This document shows, piece after piece, positions 11,663 to 23,310 of a DNA stretch of 64,000 nucleotides. Source of the stretch: Francisella philomiragia subsp. philomiragia ATCC 25015 (GTDB taxonomy: Bacteria; Pseudomonadota; Gammaproteobacteria; Francisellales; Francisellaceae). A program made the translations under genes and the position numbers. Under the pieces are notes generated by a model, which searched no databases, was not told the origin of the DNA, and saw nothing but the letters and a program-made list of their open reading frames with translations. The stretch is taken from positions 62,001-126,000 of the forward strand of contig NZ_DS999312.1 of the NCBI RefSeq assembly GCF_000156715.1, written 5' to 3'. Within the stretch, counting starts at the first letter, position 1, and each line of letters begins with the position of its first letter.

Positions 11663-11737
11663 GTTTCAATAGTTTATTGCCTATTCTTGTCATAACTTTT
11701 ATACTTTTATGTAAAGATAATTTAATACTATTTTTCT

Positions 11738-11932
11738 ATGAAAGAAATTTTAGGTCCAATTAATGATGTAATCAAAAACTCGAAAGATAATATTATTAAT
11801 AAAAGTTTAAAAAAACTTGATGTGGTGAGTAGAGAAGAGTTTGAAATACAGAAAAAAATTCTTTTGAAAATACGTCAAAAATTAGAGCAGATCGAAGCTA
11901 AGTTGGATAAATTAATAGCTGAGAAAGAGTGA
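11738..11932 (+). CDS. ubiK: UbiK-family ubiquinone biosynthesis accessory factor
   Basis: This 64-residue protein has a hydrophilic amphipathic N-terminus and a C-terminal coiled coil (EEFEIQKKILLKIRQKLEQI and LEAKLDKLIAEKE-like heptads), the pattern of UbiK/YqiC (BMFP domain). UbiK assists aerobic ubiquinone synthesis by binding UbiJ and lipids. That fits a position directly after complex I genes, which use the quinone. Its TGA is one base before the comM ATG, the same ubiK-adjacent-to-comM pairing seen in other gammaproteobacteria. Identification is from length and pattern, with no catalytic motif to confirm. Confidence 0.85.
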   Translation: MKEILGPINDVIKNSKDNIINKSLKKLDVVSREEFEIQKKILLKIRQKLEQIEAKLDKLIAEKE

Positions 11933-11933
11933 T

Positions 11934-13442
11934 ATGTCTTTAGCAATTCTAAAAAGTCGAGCTCAATTGGGTATTGAAGCACCGCTTGTCTCGATAGAAG
12001 TTCATTTGTCAAATGGTCTGCCTGGCTTATCAATAGTAGGCTTACCAGAGGCAGCTGTCAAAGAGAGCAAAGATCGTGTTAGAAGTGCTATCATAAACTC
12101 GGGATTTAATTTTCCAAATAAACGTATCACAATTAATCTTGCCCTTGCAGACTTACCTAAGAGTAGTGGAAGATTTGATTTGCCTATAGCATTAGGTATT
12201 TTATATGCATCAGGTCAAATAAATATTGTTAGAAATGTTGAAGATTTCGAGTTTGCTGGAGAGTTGTCTCTGGGTGGTGAGCTTAGGAAAATTTCTAGTG
12301 CGATACTGATGGCTATTAAGTGTGTTGCGAATAACAAAAAACTTGTGATACCTATTCATAATGAAAAAGAGATTGCTTTAGTTGAAGATGTTTGTGCTTA
12401 TTCTTTTGAGACTCTAAAAGAAATCGTAGATTTTTTATCTGGTGACGATAAAGCTTCGGTAGAACAATTACAAGAAATTGACTTTGAGAGACTGTATTCT
12501 GATTTAGAAGATGTCAAAGGACAATATCAGGCTAGACGCGCTTTGGAAATTGCAGCAGCAGGTGGTCATAATATTCTTTTAGTTGGTCCACCGGGAACTG
12601 GTAAGACAATGCTTGCTAGTAGGCTTAATTCTATTTTGCCACCATTAGACAAGAAAGAAGCCCTTTCATCGGCGATGATTGCTTCAATTAAAGGTGAATC
12701 AGGGATAGCAGAAAGTTTTTATAAAAGACCATTTCGTCATCCTCACCATACTTCTTCAGGTGTTTCTTTGGTTGGAGGTGGTAGCAACCCTATGCCTGGT
12801 GAAATATCTTTAGCTCATAATGGAGTGTTATTCCTTGATGAGTTACCAGAGTTTGACCGTAAGGTTCTAGAAGTTTTAAGAGAACCTCTTGAGACGGGAG
12901 TTGTAAATATTTCTAGAGCAAAGTGTCAGGTAGAGTATCCAGCGAACTTTCAATTGATAGCTGCTATGAATCCTTGTCCGTGTGGGTATTTAGGATCGCA
13001 GTATAAAGAGTGCTCAGATTCAATTCAATCAATCAAAAGGTATCAAAGTAAGCTTTCAGGACCTCTTTTAGACAGAATTGATTTACAAGTTGAGGTTCTT
13101 GAGCTAGCAAAAGAGGATCTAACAAATCAAGAATTAAGAGGTGAAAAAAGTAGTATAATTAGGGAGCGAGTTAAAAAGGCGAGAGATATCCAGATCACTA
13201 GGCAAGGTAAAATAAATTCAATGCTAACAAGTAAAGAGTTAGACGAGGTTTGTGACCTTGATGAAGAAAGTAAAAAAATGCTAACACTAGCTATAGAAAA
13301 GCTTGGACTATCTGCCAGAGGGTACTATAAAATACTCAAAGTTGCTCGAACAATAGCAGATTTAAGCGGATGCAAGAAAATTGAAAAACTAGCAATCCAA
13401 GAAGCTATAGGTTACAGAAAAATGGACAAGTTTTTTAAATAG
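11934..13442 (+). CDS. comM: ComM-like AAA+ ATPase (YifB/Mg-chelatase-like)
   Basis: This 502-residue protein has an N-terminal Lon-protease-like fold (LPGLSIVGLPEAAVKESKDR, about residues 28-48) and a central AAA+ magnesium-chelatase-like ATPase. Walker A is GPPGTGKTM near 217-225, and Walker B is GVLFLDELPEF with HPHHTSSG just before. The C-terminal CPCGYLGS cysteines are also typical. In Vibrio and Haemophilus ComM is a hexameric helicase that promotes branch migration when donor DNA is integrated during natural transformation. The gene is directly coupled to ubiK. Confidence 0.93.
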   Translation: MSLAILKSRAQLGIEAPLVSIEVHLSNGLPGLSIVGLPEAAVKESKDRVRSAIINSGFNFPNKRITINLALADLPKSSGRFDLPIALGILYASGQINIVRNVEDFEFAGELSLGGELRKISSAILMAIKCVANNKKLVIPIHNEKEIALVEDVCAYSFETLKEIVDFLSGDDKASVEQLQEIDFERLYSDLEDVKGQYQARRALEIAAAGGHNILLVGPPGTGKTMLASRLNSILPPLDKKEALSSAMIASIKGESGIAESFYKRPFRHPHHTSSGVSLVGGGSNPMPGEISLAHNGVLFLDELPEFDRKVLEVLREPLETGVVNISRAKCQVEYPANFQLIAAMNPCPCGYLGSQYKECSDSIQSIKRYQSKLSGPLLDRIDLQVEVLELAKEDLTNQELRGEKSSIIRERVKKARDIQITRQGKINSMLTSKELDEVCDLDEESKKMLTLAIEKLGLSARGYYKILKVARTIADLSGCKKIEKLAIQEAIGYRKMDKFFK

Positions 13443-13476
13443 TCCTTCACAATAAATTTAAAGGTACATTTTAAGT

Positions 13477-14511
13477 ATGAGAAAGTTGTTTTTGGATGCT
13501 TTTAAGCATGAGAAATTAGAAAAACCACCGATATGGATAATGCGTCAAGCTGGTAGATATTTACCAGAATATCGTGCAGTAAGATCAAAGTTTGAGAACT
13601 TTATGGATATGTGTCGCAATGCAGATGCTTGTTGTGAGGTGGCACTACACCCGCTAGAAAGATATGATCTTGATGCTGCAATTGTATTTTCAGATATTTT
13701 AACTATTCCTGAAGCAATGGGTATGGATCTAAAATTTATCAAGGGAGTTGGTCCTGTATTTTCTGATCCTATTGAGTCAGAAAAGGATTTAAATAGGTTA
13801 AAGTCAGCAGAAGATAGTGTTGGCGATTTGGAGTATGTTTATAATGCGGTTAGAACTACGAAGGCTGCTATAAATGTACCCCTTATAGGCTTTACTGGAA
13901 GTCCATGGACACTTGCTGCATATATGGTTGAGGGATCTGGCTCAAAACAATTCAGTAAACTAAGAAAAATGATGTATGCAAATCCTCAATTGATGCACGC
14001 ACTTCTTCAAAGGTTAGCTGACATAATAGTGATTTATCTACTTGAGCAAGTCAAAGCTGGTGCTAGTTCTTTAATGATTTTCGATACTTGGGGAGGAATT
14101 CTACCTTTAGAGCAGTATAGGGAATTTTCATTAAAGTATATGGAGTATATTGCTAAAAATGTGAAGCAGAAATCCAATGTTCCTGTGGTTTTCTTCACAA
14201 AGGGAGGCTCAAACTTTTTTGAGGAGTTGAAAGATAAATCATGTGATGGCGTTGGTGTGGATTGGAATGTAACTCTAGATCAAGCTCGTCATAGAATAGG
14301 CGTAGGTAAAGTTCTGCAAGGCAATTTTGATCCGGCATTTTTGTATGGCACATCTGATAGTATTAGAAACACAGTTAAGAAAAACATGGAATTTATTCAG
14401 TCTGATAAGCTAAACAACTATATTGTTAATTTAGGTCATGGCATTTACCCAGATATCAATCCTGATAATGTTAAAATTATGGTAGATGCAATAAGAGAAT
14501 TCAGTGTTTAA
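13477..14511 (+). CDS. hemE: Uroporphyrinogen decarboxylase
   Basis: HemE converts uroporphyrinogen III to coproporphyrinogen III in cytoplasmic heme synthesis. At 344 residues it has the normal length. Family signature 1, [17 protein letters not shown], is at about residues 17-33, with the substrate-binding arginines. Signature 2, [16 protein letters not shown], is near 144-159. The gene is 34 bases after comM and may be read with it. The initiator tRNA gene with its own promoter follows. Confidence 0.97.
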   Translation: MRKLFLDAFKHEKLEKPPIWIMRQAGRYLPEYRAVRSKFENFMDMCRNADACCEVALHPLERYDLDAAIVFSDILTIPEAMGMDLKFIKGVGPVFSDPIESEKDLNRLKSAEDSVGDLEYVYNAVRTTKAAINVPLIGFTGSPWTLAAYMVEGSGSKQFSKLRKMMYANPQLMHALLQRLADIIVIYLLEQVKAGASSLMIFDTWGGILPLEQYREFSLKYMEYIAKNVKQKSNVPVVFFTKGGSNFFEELKDKSCDGVGVDWNVTLDQARHRIGVGKVLQGNFDPAFLYGTSDSIRNTVKKNMEFIQSDKLNNYIVNLGHGIYPDINPDNVKIMVDAIREFSV

Positions 14512-14531
14512 AAAACAAACTGTCATAAAGC

Positions 14532-14559
14532 TTGACATCTGTTAAAATGTTGTTATTAT
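14532..14559 (+). promoter_or_regulatory. Sigma-70 type promoter for tRNA-fMet
   Basis: A consensus -35 TTGACA (14532-14537) is separated by 16 bases from TATTAT (14554-14559). The tRNA begins at 14573, a few bases after the expected start site. This is the best matching promoter noticed in the window, as expected for a stable RNA gene. Confidence 0.7.
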
Positions 14560-14572
14560 ATATTGTCATAGA

Positions 14573-14649
<77 letters not shown>

Positions 14650-14665
14650 AAAGTTTTTATTTTAT

Positions 14666-14688
14666 AAAGGCCCTTCAAGGGCCTTTTT
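14666..14688 (+). terminator. Rho-independent terminator after tRNA-fMet
   Basis: AAAGGCCCT and AGGGCCTTT form a 9-bp stem with a 3-base loop (TCA), followed by a run of T. It lies 17 bases after the tRNA end and before rimP, so it should end the tRNA transcript and may partly control read-through into the rimP operon. Confidence 0.85.
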
Positions 14689-14724
14689 GCTATCTAGAGG
14701 GTATGCAAAATCTAAGGGGTGAAA

Positions 14725-15177
14725 ATGTTACTAGATGATTTGTATGAAATAGTAGAACCCATCACAGCTGATTTAGGCTATATTTTATGGGGAATAGAGG
14801 TCGTGGGTGCTGGCAAGCTTACTATACGTATTTTTATTGACCATGAGAATGGTGTTTCGGTTGATGATTGTCAGGTTGTAAGTAAAGAGGTGAGTGCAAT
14901 TTTTGATGTGGAAGATCCTATCTCAGATAAGTATGTTCTAGAAGTGTCTTCTCCAGGGATGAATCGCCAAATTTTTAATATTATTCAGGCGCAAGCTTTG
15001 GTAGGATTTAATGTTAAGGCAGTTACCTTGACGCCAGTTGAGTCTCAAACAAAATTTAAAGGTGTGCTTGAGAGAGTTGAAGGCAATAACGTTATTCTAA
15101 AGCTTGATGATGGCAGAGAAGTCAGTTTTGATTTTGATGAGCTTAAGAAATTTAGAGTTTCGCCAGATTTTAGTTAG
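14725..15177 (+). CDS. rimP: Ribosome maturation factor RimP
   Basis: RimP is required for 30S subunit assembly. This 150-residue protein has the two-domain layout: N-terminal domain with LGYILWGIEVVGAGKLTIRI and the DCQVVSKEVSAIFDVEDPI helix, and LEVSSPGMNR at the junction to the SH3-like C-terminal domain. I choose ATG 14725 because AAGGGG ends 5 bases upstream. The in-frame GTG at 14719 overlaps that ribosome binding site. First gene of the rimP-nusA-infB operon. Confidence 0.96.
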   Translation: MLLDDLYEIVEPITADLGYILWGIEVVGAGKLTIRIFIDHENGVSVDDCQVVSKEVSAIFDVEDPISDKYVLEVSSPGMNRQIFNIIQAQALVGFNVKAVTLTPVESQTKFKGVLERVEGNNVILKLDDGREVSFDFDELKKFRVSPDFS

Positions 15178-15192
15178 ATAGAGGGATTAGGT

Positions 15193-16662
15193 ATGAGCAA
15201 AGAATTATTGTTAGTATTAGAAACTGTAGCAAACGAGAAAGATATTTCAAAAGATCTTTTGTTCGAAGCTATGGAAGAGGCGTTAGCTATTATAACTAAA
15301 AAAGAGCTTGACGAGCATATGAATATCGAAGTTAAAATCGATAGGGTTACAGGTGACTTTAAAGCAGATAGAGTTTGGCATATTGTGTCAGAAGATGAGG
15401 ATTTGATTGATTACTCTAAAGAACTCTATGAGGATGTCGCGCAAGAAAAGGGCTACAATGTCAAAGCTGGCGATGTGATCCGTGAATCTGTAGAAGTCAA
15501 AGAGTATGGGCGTATCGCTGCTACTATGGCAAAACAGATCTTAATGAAAAAGATTAAAAATTTCGAAAGAGAAAAGACAGCTAGATTTTATCAAGGTAAG
15601 ATTGGAGATATTGTTTACGGAGAGGTAAAAAGAGCAACTTACGAGATTTTAGTTATTGACCTTGGTAATAATGCTGAAGGTATCCTACCAAAGAAAGATT
15701 TGATTTCTAGAGAGAGATTTCGCGTTGGTGATAAGATCAGATCATGTGTTGAGAGTGTTGAGGTTGATGAGTTTGGTAAACCAAGCACGGTCATGCTTAG
15801 TCGCGCTAGTAATATGATGCTTAAAGCTTTATTTAAATTAGAGGTTCCTGAAGTTGAAGAGGAGCTTATAAATGTTGTAAATGTTGTTCGTGAACCTGGT
15901 TTTAGATCAAAAGTTACTGTTAAGAGCAATGATCAGAGGATAGATCCATGCGGTGCTTGTGTGGGTGTTAGAGGATCAAGAATACACTCTATTATGAGCG
16001 AGCTAAATGGTGAGAAAGTCGATGTTATTCTATGGGATGAAGATATGGTTCAATATGCGATCAACTCTTTATCACCAGTTGATTCTGAAGATATTTTAGA
16101 AGTAAATGTTGATGAAGAAACTAATTCAATGGATATAGTTGTTAAACAAGAAAGTTTATCAAAAGCTATTGGTAAGAATGGAGTTAATGTCAGATTGGCT
16201 AGTGCTTTAATCGGTTGGAAGATAAATGTTTTATCTGATACTGAGCAAGAAGAAAAGCAGATGTCTATAGTTGAGAAATTTGTTGAAGCATTAGATATCG
16301 ATCATGATTTTGCCTTGGTACTAATAGAAGAGGGTATTGAAACGTTAGAGGATTTAGCATATTTAGATAGAGATGAGCTTTTGGAAATTGAAGGCTTTGA
16401 TGAAGAGATTGTAGATGAGCTTCAAGAAAGAGCAAAGGCCGTGATTTTATCTCAAGCATTAGGTGGTAAAAAACCAGCTGAAGATTTGCTTAATATGCAA
16501 GGTATGAATCAGGAGTTAGCGGATAAGCTTGCTCAAAATAATATAGTGACAATGGAAAATCTGGCGGAACTATCTGTGGATGAGTTGCTTGACATTGTTG
16601 CTATTGATGAAAAACAAGCAACAGATTTGATAATGCAAGCAAGAGCCCCTTGGTTTGAATAG
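15193..16662 (+). CDS. nusA: Transcription termination/antitermination factor NusA
   Basis: NusA binds RNA polymerase and controls pausing, termination and antitermination. The 489 residues show the N-terminal polymerase-binding domain, the S1 domain ([21 protein letters not shown], about 138-157), two KH domains ([14 protein letters not shown] and [16 protein letters not shown]) and two C-terminal acidic helix-hairpin repeats, as in the long gammaproteobacterial form. It lies 15 bases after rimP and 35 bases before infB. Confidence 0.98.
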   Translation: MSKELLLVLETVANEKDISKDLLFEAMEEALAIITKKELDEHMNIEVKIDRVTGDFKADRVWHIVSEDEDLIDYSKELYEDVAQEKGYNVKAGDVIRESVEVKEYGRIAATMAKQILMKKIKNFEREKTARFYQGKIGDIVYGEVKRATYEILVIDLGNNAEGILPKKDLISRERFRVGDKIRSCVESVEVDEFGKPSTVMLSRASNMMLKALFKLEVPEVEEELINVVNVVREPGFRSKVTVKSNDQRIDPCGACVGVRGSRIHSIMSELNGEKVDVILWDEDMVQYAINSLSPVDSEDILEVNVDEETNSMDIVVKQESLSKAIGKNGVNVRLASALIGWKINVLSDTEQEEKQMSIVEKFVEALDIDHDFALVLIEEGIETLEDLAYLDRDELLEIEGFDEEIVDELQERAKAVILSQALGGKKPAEDLLNMQGMNQELADKLAQNNIVTMENLAELSVDELLDIVAIDEKQATDLIMQARAPWFE

Positions 16663-16697
16663 AAAGTACGAATCAAAATAGTACAAAGGAGAGGGAA

Positions 16698-19232
16698 ATG
16701 GCAGAGATTACGGTTGGCCAACTGGCACAACAAACAAATAAAGAAGTAAGCACATTACTAAAGCAACTTAAGTCTTTTGGTATAGAAAAAAGTAGCGAAA
16801 AAGATACTTTAACTCCGGAAGAAATGAAAACTCTTTTAGATAAGATTAATAGTGCTAAAAATACTGTTACTAGAAAAAAAGTAACTTCTCTTAAACTTGA
16901 TGGTAAGCATAAGATAAATGTTTCGGTCAAGAAAAAAAGACGAGTTGCAAAAAAAGTAGAAGAACAATCCCCAGCTAAAGTAGAAGAGTCTATAGTTGAA
17001 AAGCCACAAGCAGCAGTTGATGTTAAAGATAATAAAGCTGTTGAAAGTGTAGAGAGAGATTCTGTCAATCTTGTACAACCTCAGCAAGAAAAGCCTGTTA
17101 TTAAACCAGTTATAAAAGATAATGGTTTTAAGATAACTGCTATGCCTGAAGTCAAAATTCAAGAGAATAATTCTCAGGATGAAGAAAAGTCATCTGAAGA
17201 TAAATCTACAGAATCTAAAAGTAATAAGAAAAAGTCTCCGAAGAAAGTCTTCACTGAAAGTGGTAACAACACTAATACTAAATATAAAAGAGAAGAAGAA
17301 GAGAAGAAGTCCAAAGCTAAAAAGGCTAGTGGTAAAGGCTTCAAAAAAGCTAATCCAAGACAATTGTCACAACTTGCAGGTGATTTGGAATCATTTGATG
17401 AGTTTGGTAGTAAGAAAGGTAAGTTAAAAGCACCTAAGGTTAAAAAACAAGAGTTTACAATGCCTGTCGAAAGTGCTGTTAAAACAATTGAAATACGTGA
17501 AGGTATTACAGTTAGTGATTTGGCTAATAGAATGGCAGTCAAAGGCGCTGAGATTGTTAAAGTATTATTTAATATGGGTGTAATGGCTACAATTAACCAA
17601 TCATTAGATCAAGACACAGCGGTTTTGATTGTTGAGGAAATGGGGCATAAATATACATTACATAATGAAAATGCTCTTGAAGAAGCTGTGACTACTGTTG
17701 ATAGAAGTTTACATAAGAAAATATCTCGTGCGCCTGTTGTAACTATTATGGGTCATGTAGATCATGGTAAGACTTCCCTATTAGACTATATACGTAAAGC
17801 AAGGGTTGTAGCAGGAGAAGCTGGTGGTATAACACAGCATATCGGTGCATACTCTGTTAAAACAAGTAAAGGAGCTATTACTTTTCTAGATACTCCTGGT
17901 CATGAAGCTTTCACATCAATGCGTGCTCGTGGTGCTAAAAGTACAGATATCGTAATCCTTGTGGTTGCAGCAGATGACGGGGTTATGCCTCAGACTGAGG
18001 AAGCTATTCAGCATGCTAAAGCAGCAGGTGTTCCAATCGTTGTGGCTGTCAACAAAATTGATAAGCCAGATGCTGATCCTGATAAGGTTGTCGGTGAGTT
18101 AGCTCAACGTAACGTTATTCCAGAATCTTGGGGTGGGGATGTTATGTTTGCTAATGTTTCTGCTAAAACTGGTGAAGGCGTTGCAGAGTTATTAGATGCT
18201 GTGTTATTACAATCTGAAGTTCTAGAGCTAGAAGCATTTGCTGAAGGTTTAGCTGAGGGGGTTGTTATTGAATCTCGTCTAGAAAAAGGACGTGGTCCAG
18301 TTGCAACAGTACTAGTTCAGAATGGTAGTCTTAAACAGGGTGATAATATCTTGTGTGGTACTGAGTATGGTAGAGTCCGAGCAATGCATGATGATCTAGG
18401 TAAACAGATTAAAGTAGCAGGGCCAGCAACTCCAGTTGAAATACTAGGTTTATCAGGTGTTCCTGCAGCTGGTGATGATATGGTTGTTATTGAGAATGAG
18501 AAAAAAGCTAAAGAGTTAGCAGCTCAAAGATCTCAAAGACAAAAAGAAGCTAAGATAGCACAAGAACAGTCTCTTAAACTTTCTAATATGTTTAGCAATA
18601 TGGGTAAAGAAGGTGAGCAACAAACTCTTAAAATTATTCTTAAGGGTGATGTACAAGGTTCAGTTGAAGCAATTAGAGAGTCATTACTTAAGCTTTCCAC
18701 TGATGAGGTGAAGGTTGATATAATTGCAAGTGGTATCGGAGCTATTACTTCTTCTGATGTAACCTTAGCGGTTGCTTCGACAGCAGTAATTATTGGCTTT
18801 AATGTTAGGGCAGATAGTGCAGCTAAGAAACTTGCGGAAGTTGATGGTGTGGAGCTTCGCTACTATAATATTATTTACGATCTAATAGATGATGTTAAAA
18901 AAGCAATGACTGGTCTATTATCTCCGGATATGAAAGAGCAAATTATCGGTATAGCTGAAGTTAGGGAAGTCTACAGATCTTCTAAGTTTGGTTCGATCGC
19001 AGGCTGTATGGTTGTTGAAGGAGCTGTAAAGCGTACAAATCCTATTCGTGTATTACGTGATAACGTTGTGATATATGAAGGTACACTTGAGTCCTTAAAG
19101 AGATTTAAAGATGACGCAAGTGAAGTCAAAAAAGGTATGGAGTGTGGCATAGGTGTCAAAAACTATAATGATGTGCGTGAAGGTGACCAAATAGAAGTGT
19201 TTGAAGTTATTGAAGTTGCTAAGGAGCTATAA
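16698..19232 (+). CDS. infB: Translation initiation factor IF-2
   Basis: IF-2 is the GTPase that brings fMet-tRNA to the 30S subunit. It has 844 residues: an IF2-N domain at the start, a long lysine- and glutamate-rich low-complexity linker (about 45-245), a second IF2-N domain, then the G domain with GHVDHGKT at 352-359, DTPGHE (G3) and NKID (G4), followed by the C-terminal tRNA-binding domains. The ribosome binding site GGAGAGGG is just upstream of the ATG. The linker explains several long antisense open frames, which are not genes. Confidence 0.98.
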   Translation: MAEITVGQLAQQTNKEVSTLLKQLKSFGIEKSSEKDTLTPEEMKTLLDKINSAKNTVTRKKVTSLKLDGKHKINVSVKKKRRVAKKVEEQSPAKVEESIVEKPQAAVDVKDNKAVESVERDSVNLVQPQQEKPVIKPVIKDNGFKITAMPEVKIQENNSQDEEKSSEDKSTESKSNKKKSPKKVFTESGNNTNTKYKREEEEKKSKAKKASGKGFKKANPRQLSQLAGDLESFDEFGSKKGKLKAPKVKKQEFTMPVESAVKTIEIREGITVSDLANRMAVKGAEIVKVLFNMGVMATINQSLDQDTAVLIVEEMGHKYTLHNENALEEAVTTVDRSLHKKISRAPVVTIMGHVDHGKTSLLDYIRKARVVAGEAGGITQHIGAYSVKTSKGAITFLDTPGHEAFTSMRARGAKSTDIVILVVAADDGVMPQTEEAIQHAKAAGVPIVVAVNKIDKPDADPDKVVGELAQRNVIPESWGGDVMFANVSAKTGEGVAELLDAVLLQSEVLELEAFAEGLAEGVVIESRLEKGRGPVATVLVQNGSLKQGDNILCGTEYGRVRAMHDDLGKQIKVAGPATPVEILGLSGVPAAGDDMVVIENEKKAKELAAQRSQRQKEAKIAQEQSLKLSNMFSNMGKEGEQQTLKIILKGDVQGSVEAIRESLLKLSTDEVKVDIIASGIGAITSSDVTLAVASTAVIIGFNVRADSAAKKLAEVDGVELRYYNIIYDLIDDVKKAMTGLLSPDMKEQIIGIAEVREVYRSSKFGSIAGCMVVEGAVKRTNPIRVLRDNVVIYEGTLESLKRFKDDASEVKKGMECGIGVKNYNDVREGDQIEVFEVIEVAKEL

Positions 19233-19234
19233 TT

Positions 19235-19666
19235 ATGGCAGCAGAAGGTAGAGTGCAACGAGTAGCAAGTGAGCTTCAAAAGGTGATATCTTTGCTACTA
19301 CGTACAAAAATAAAAGATAGTAAGCTTGCTACTGCAACTATTACTGAGGTTGAGCTTTCTAAAGATCTATCTTATGCAAAAGTATATTACACATGCTTAG
19401 ATATTCAAGAAGCTCAATATATCTCTAAAGCCTTTGAAAAATCAAAGGGTTTTTTTAGATCATCTATAGCTAAATCATTGAATCTTAGAATAGTTCCAAA
19501 TCTTAAGTTTATTTATGATAAATCTCTTGATTATGGGATGGAAATGGAAGGAAAAATCCAGCAGGCTCTAGAAGCTGATTCTAAAATAATCAAGCAAGAT
19601 GATAATTCGTTACAAGAAAACTATAAAGATAGTGATAAAGAAACTAAAGTTGAAAAATTAAGGTAG
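19235..19666 (+). CDS. rbfA: 30S ribosome-binding factor RbfA
   Basis: RbfA (143 residues) is a KH-like 16S rRNA maturation factor. The N-terminal [18 protein letters not shown] and the [20 protein letters not shown] strand region are typical. The C-terminus is a variable charged tail. The ATG is 2 bases after the infB stop. In many relatives truB and rpsO follow, but here hisS follows instead. Confidence 0.96.
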   Translation: MAAEGRVQRVASELQKVISLLLRTKIKDSKLATATITEVELSKDLSYAKVYYTCLDIQEAQYISKAFEKSKGFFRSSIAKSLNLRIVPNLKFIYDKSLDYGMEMEGKIQQALEADSKIIKQDDNSLQENYKDSDKETKVEKLR

Positions 19667-19673
19667 GTAGCTT

Positions 19674-20948
19674 ATGAGCAAACTTACTATTATTCGTGGT
19701 TTTAATGATATTCTTCCTCAAGAGAGCTGTAAGTGGCAGTTTTTAGAGTCAAAAATAAAATCAATTCTAGATAAGTATAATTATGATGAAGTAAGGCTAC
19801 CGGTCTTAGAAAAGAGTGAACTATTTCATAGAAGCGTAGGAGAAACATCGGATATAGTTTCTAAAGAAACTTATGATTTTGTAGATAGAAGTGGAGAAAG
19901 TTTAACGCTCAGACCTGAAGGAACGGCTGGCTGTGTGCGTATGGTAATCGAAAATAGTTTGGCTAATAGAGGACAAACACAAAAGCTTTGGTATTCTGGT
20001 CCTATGTTTCGCTATGAGAGACCTCAAAAAGGTAGGTATAGACAATTTTATCAACTTGGTGTTGAAGCTTATGGTTATGATAATATTGCAATAGACCTAG
20101 AAATTCTTACTATTAGCTGGAACTTATTTAGAGAACTAGGTATTTCTGAATGTGTAAAATTAGAGTTAAATAGTCTCGGATCAAGTTCTAACAGACAAGA
20201 ATACACGAAGGCATTGTTAGAGTATCTAAAACCATATCATGCTCAGCTTGATGAGGATTCAATCAGAAGATTAGACAAAAATCCTCTGAGAATACTTGAC
20301 TCTAAGAATGAGCAAACTCAGCAGGTATTGGTTAATGCTCCTAAACTCATTGATTTTATTGATGAAGATTCATTGGCGAGATTTGAGCAGACATGTGAGT
20401 ATCTTGATAACTTAGGAGTTAACTATCAGGTTAATCAAAAGTTGGTTAGAGGTTTGGATTATTATAGTGGACTAGTTTTTGAGTGGGTCACAGATCGGTT
20501 AGGAGCTCAAGCAGCAGTATGTGCTGGCGGTCGTTATGACAATTTAATAGAAAGCTTAGGTGGGCAAAAAACGGGAGCTATTGGTTTTGCTATTGGCTTA
20601 GAGCGTCTATTACTTTTGCTTGAGAGTGAGGGTAAGCTTCCAATTGAAGATGATAAAAGTGATGTTTTTTTCATATTAGATAATAATCAGCTACATAGAT
20701 CGTTACTATTAGTTGAAAATGTTCGTCAAGAATTACCGGCATTAAAAATAGATATGGATTTGAAATTTGGTAGCTTTAAATCACAGTTCAAAAAGGCAGA
20801 TAAATCAGATGCTAAAATAGCTGTAATAATTGGTCAAGATGAGTTATTGCAACAGACTGTTGGTGTAAAATATTTACAACAAGATAAGCAACAAGAACAA
20901 ATTCCTTTGAATAAATTAATAAATTTTCTAGAAAAAATAGCTATATGA
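19674..20948 (+). CDS. hisS: Histidyl-tRNA synthetase
   Basis: This class II synthetase charges tRNA-His and has the usual length (424 residues). Class II motif 2 ([21 protein letters not shown]) and motif 3 ([16 protein letters not shown]) are visible. The histidine-binding motifs are [15 protein letters not shown] and [15 protein letters not shown]. The C-terminal anticodon-binding domain is complete. It starts 7 bases after rbfA and its TGA overlaps the ATG of the next gene (ATGA). Confidence 0.98.
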   Translation: MSKLTIIRGFNDILPQESCKWQFLESKIKSILDKYNYDEVRLPVLEKSELFHRSVGETSDIVSKETYDFVDRSGESLTLRPEGTAGCVRMVIENSLANRGQTQKLWYSGPMFRYERPQKGRYRQFYQLGVEAYGYDNIAIDLEILTISWNLFRELGISECVKLELNSLGSSSNRQEYTKALLEYLKPYHAQLDEDSIRRLDKNPLRILDSKNEQTQQVLVNAPKLIDFIDEDSLARFEQTCEYLDNLGVNYQVNQKLVRGLDYYSGLVFEWVTDRLGAQAAVCAGGRYDNLIESLGGQKTGAIGFAIGLERLLLLLESEGKLPIEDDKSDVFFILDNNQLHRSLLLVENVRQELPALKIDMDLKFGSFKSQFKKADKSDAKIAVIIGQDELLQQTVGVKYLQQDKQQEQIPLNKLINFLEKIAI

Positions 20949-22243
20949 AGTTACATAATATAAAAGGTTATGCTTGGATAGTTGTAGGTCTGAGCTCATT
21001 TTTACTGATTGATAAATATATAATGAATGTGTCTCCTAGTCTGATAGCAAATGAATTGATGACTAGTTTTTCGATAAACGCTACTGAAATGAGCGCTATG
21101 GTGTCATTATTTTTATGGTCAGTAGTGTTTTGTCAGTTTTTTGTAGCTGGGCCAATTATAGATAAGCTAGGATTTAGAAAGGTCAGTTTTTTTTCACTAA
21201 TTCTTTCTGCAATAGGATTGATACTGTTTGTTCTTTCCGCAGACATTCATAGCTTTGCGCTCGGTTGTATTTCTCGATTAATGATTGGAATCGGTGCTTC
21301 ATTTGCCACGGTTGGTTATATTAAAGCTGCTGCAGTTTGGTTTGATCCACGTAAATTTGCTTTTGTTTGTAGTTTTTTAATGACTGCTGCAATGTTGGGG
21401 GCTTTGCTTGGACAAGTTCCACTTGTATATCTTATTGAAATTACAGGATCATGGCATAGAGCATTAATTGGCTATGCTTGTTTTAGTATTGTAATGGCCT
21501 TATTATATTTGGCTTTAGTAAGAGATTATAATCCCAAAGCATCATTTGCAAATGATTCAAAAGGAAATACTGGAACTCTTGCAGGTATAAAAAAGGTACT
21601 TATGAACAAGAATAATTGGTATCTTACTTTATATACAGGACTAACCTTTACAACGATAGATGTTTTTGGAGGTATTTGGGGTAATAATTATTTCAGAGAA
21701 TTGTATGCTATTCCAGCAAAAGAAGCTTCGTTTATTGTATCAATGATGTTTCTTGGACTTGCCATAGGCTCACCAGTAATAGGTAAGTTATCTGAAAAAT
21801 TTGATAATAGAGTTAAAATTATGATAATTTTTCATATAATTGCTACAATCTGTTTGGCTTTGGTTTTGCAATTTAAGCTTACTCCTGGAATTTCAGGAGC
21901 TTTATTGTTTGTATTTGGTTTTTGTTTAGGAGTATACATGCTTGCTTTTGCGATAGGTAATCGTATAAATCCAATAGTTGTGGCTGCTACTGTAGCTGCG
22001 CTTATTAATACTGGTGAACCATTGCTTGGGGCGTTATTTGATCCTTTGATAGGGCATTTGCTTGATCTGACATGGACTGGTCAATATATAGATGTTCATA
22101 ATCAAATTACGAATATAGCTGCGGATGGAGCTCATAGATATTTCCACATAAGTGCTTATCATAATGCTTTCTTGATTTTAGTGTTTAGTATGATTGTATC
22201 TTTTTTTCTACTTGTTTTAGTTAAAGATAAAGAAGTTGAATAA
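20945..22243 (+). CDS. MFS transporter (paralogue 1)
   Basis: This 432-residue major facilitator superfamily permease has about 12 hydrophobic helices and the MFS loop motif [11 protein letters not shown] after helix 2. It is closely similar to the minus-strand transporter at 24240-25544: both begin with a I-x-G-Y-A-W-I motif and share the AIGNRINPI and INTGEP blocks. The substrate cannot be read from sequence. Francisella has expanded MFS families linked to nutrient uptake during intracellular growth, and membership is possible but not shown here. The start overlaps hisS (ATGA) and the stop overlaps zapE (TAATG), so it is translated within the operon. Confidence 0.85.
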   Translation: MKLHNIKGYAWIVVGLSSFLLIDKYIMNVSPSLIANELMTSFSINATEMSAMVSLFLWSVVFCQFFVAGPIIDKLGFRKVSFFSLILSAIGLILFVLSADIHSFALGCISRLMIGIGASFATVGYIKAAAVWFDPRKFAFVCSFLMTAAMLGALLGQVPLVYLIEITGSWHRALIGYACFSIVMALLYLALVRDYNPKASFANDSKGNTGTLAGIKKVLMNKNNWYLTLYTGLTFTTIDVFGGIWGNNYFRELYAIPAKEASFIVSMMFLGLAIGSPVIGKLSEKFDNRVKIMIIFHIIATICLALVLQFKLTPGISGALLFVFGFCLGVYMLAFAIGNRINPIVVAATVAALINTGEPLLGALFDPLIGHLLDLTWTGQYIDVHNQITNIAADGAHRYFHISAYHNAFLILVFSMIVSFFLLVLVKDKEVE

Positions 22244-23310
22244 TGAATTTAGATGATATTTATCTCCAAAAGGTTCGCGAGCTTGATTTAAAGGTTGATT
22301 CTTTGCAGCTTGAAGCTATCAGAAGCTTGCAAGAAATAATAGATCAGATATTAATAAATAAGAAAACAAAATTTGGTTTTCTTAAAAGATCGCTATATCC
22401 ATCTGTAAAGGGATTGTATATGTGGGGTGGTGTTGGTAGAGGGAAGACTTTTATTATGGATATTTTCTATAATAATCTACCGATAGAACAGAAAAGAAGA
22501 CAGCATTTTTCACACTTTATGAAAGGTATTCATTCTGAACTAAGAAAGTATCAAGGTTATAAGAATCCTATATCAAAAGTGGCTTATGATATGGCAAAAG
22601 GTATGCGAGTTATTTGTTTTGATGAGTTTTTTGTCGAAGATATAGCTGATGCTATGATTTTGGGAAATGTTTTTACAGAATTGTTTAAGCTTGGTGTGAC
22701 ACTGGTTGCAACTTCAAATATTGAGCCAGAAAATTTGTATAAGAGAGGCTTGCAGAGAGAGTTGTTTTTACCAGCTATTGATGTTTTGATTAAAAACGTA
22801 AATGTTTTAAATTTAGATTCTGGGGTTGATTATAGATTTCGTTTGCCAAATGAGTATTTAAATTATATCTATCCATATAACGAGCAGAACCGTAAAAATT
22901 TTTTTGATAAATTTTTCCTTAGAAATCATCACTTTGATAAAGATATTAATATAGAAGTTTTGGGCAGAGAGATTTTTGCTATGCTTGTAAGCCATAAAGA
23001 TATATGTTTCGATTTTAGAGTCATTTGTGGTGATGGGCGTAGTTCTTATGACTATATTGATATTTGTAGTAAGTATGAACAAATTTTTATATATAATCTG
23101 ACAGGATTTGATCAATATAATGAAGATATGGCAAGAAGGTTTATTGCTTTGATTGATGAGTTTTATGATCAAAATAAGAAAGTTGTAATTTTGGCTAATA
23201 ATGATTTTACAGAGTTGTATGAAGGTGAGCGCTTGAAATTTGAATTTCAGCGAACAATAAGCCGACTTAATGATATGCAGAATTCTAGTTTTGGTGTTTT
23301 AAATGAATAA
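22243..23310 (+). CDS. zapE: ZapE/AFG1-like ATPase
   Basis: This 355-residue AFG1-family P-loop ATPase has Walker A GGVGRGKTFIMD near residues 62-73, Walker B RVICFDEFFVEDIAD, and the family motif RRQHFSHFMKGIHSEL. E. coli ZapE associates with the Z-ring and destabilises FtsZ polymers; mitochondrial AFG1 relatives act on respiratory-chain proteins. The start overlaps the stop of the MFS gene by one base, and the end overlaps rluC by 8 bases. Confidence 0.92.
   Translation: MNLDDIYLQKVRELDLKVDSLQLEAIRSLQEIIDQILINKKTKFGFLKRSLYPSVKGLYMWGGVGRGKTFIMDIFYNNLPIEQKRRQHFSHFMKGIHSELRKYQGYKNPISKVAYDMAKGMRVICFDEFFVEDIADAMILGNVFTELFKLGVTLVATSNIEPENLYKRGLQRELFLPAIDVLIKNVNVLNLDSGVDYRFRLPNEYLNYIYPYNEQNRKNFFDKFFLRNHHFDKDINIEVLGREIFAMLVSHKDICFDFRVICGDGRSSYDYIDICSKYEQIFIYNLTGFDQYNEDMARRFIALIDEFYDQNKKVVILANNDFTELYEGERLKFEFQRTISRLNDMQNSSFGVLNE

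Noticed and set aside
11663-11737. Terminator after nuoN
   Set aside because: The only hairpin (AATAG/CTATT) has 5 AT-rich pairs and no T-run, too weak to call.
16673-17542. Long minus-strand open frames opposite infB
   Set aside because: They mirror the lysine/glutamate-rich linker of IF-2. They have Ser/Phe/Leu-rich shadow composition, no ribosome binding sites and no recognisable domains.
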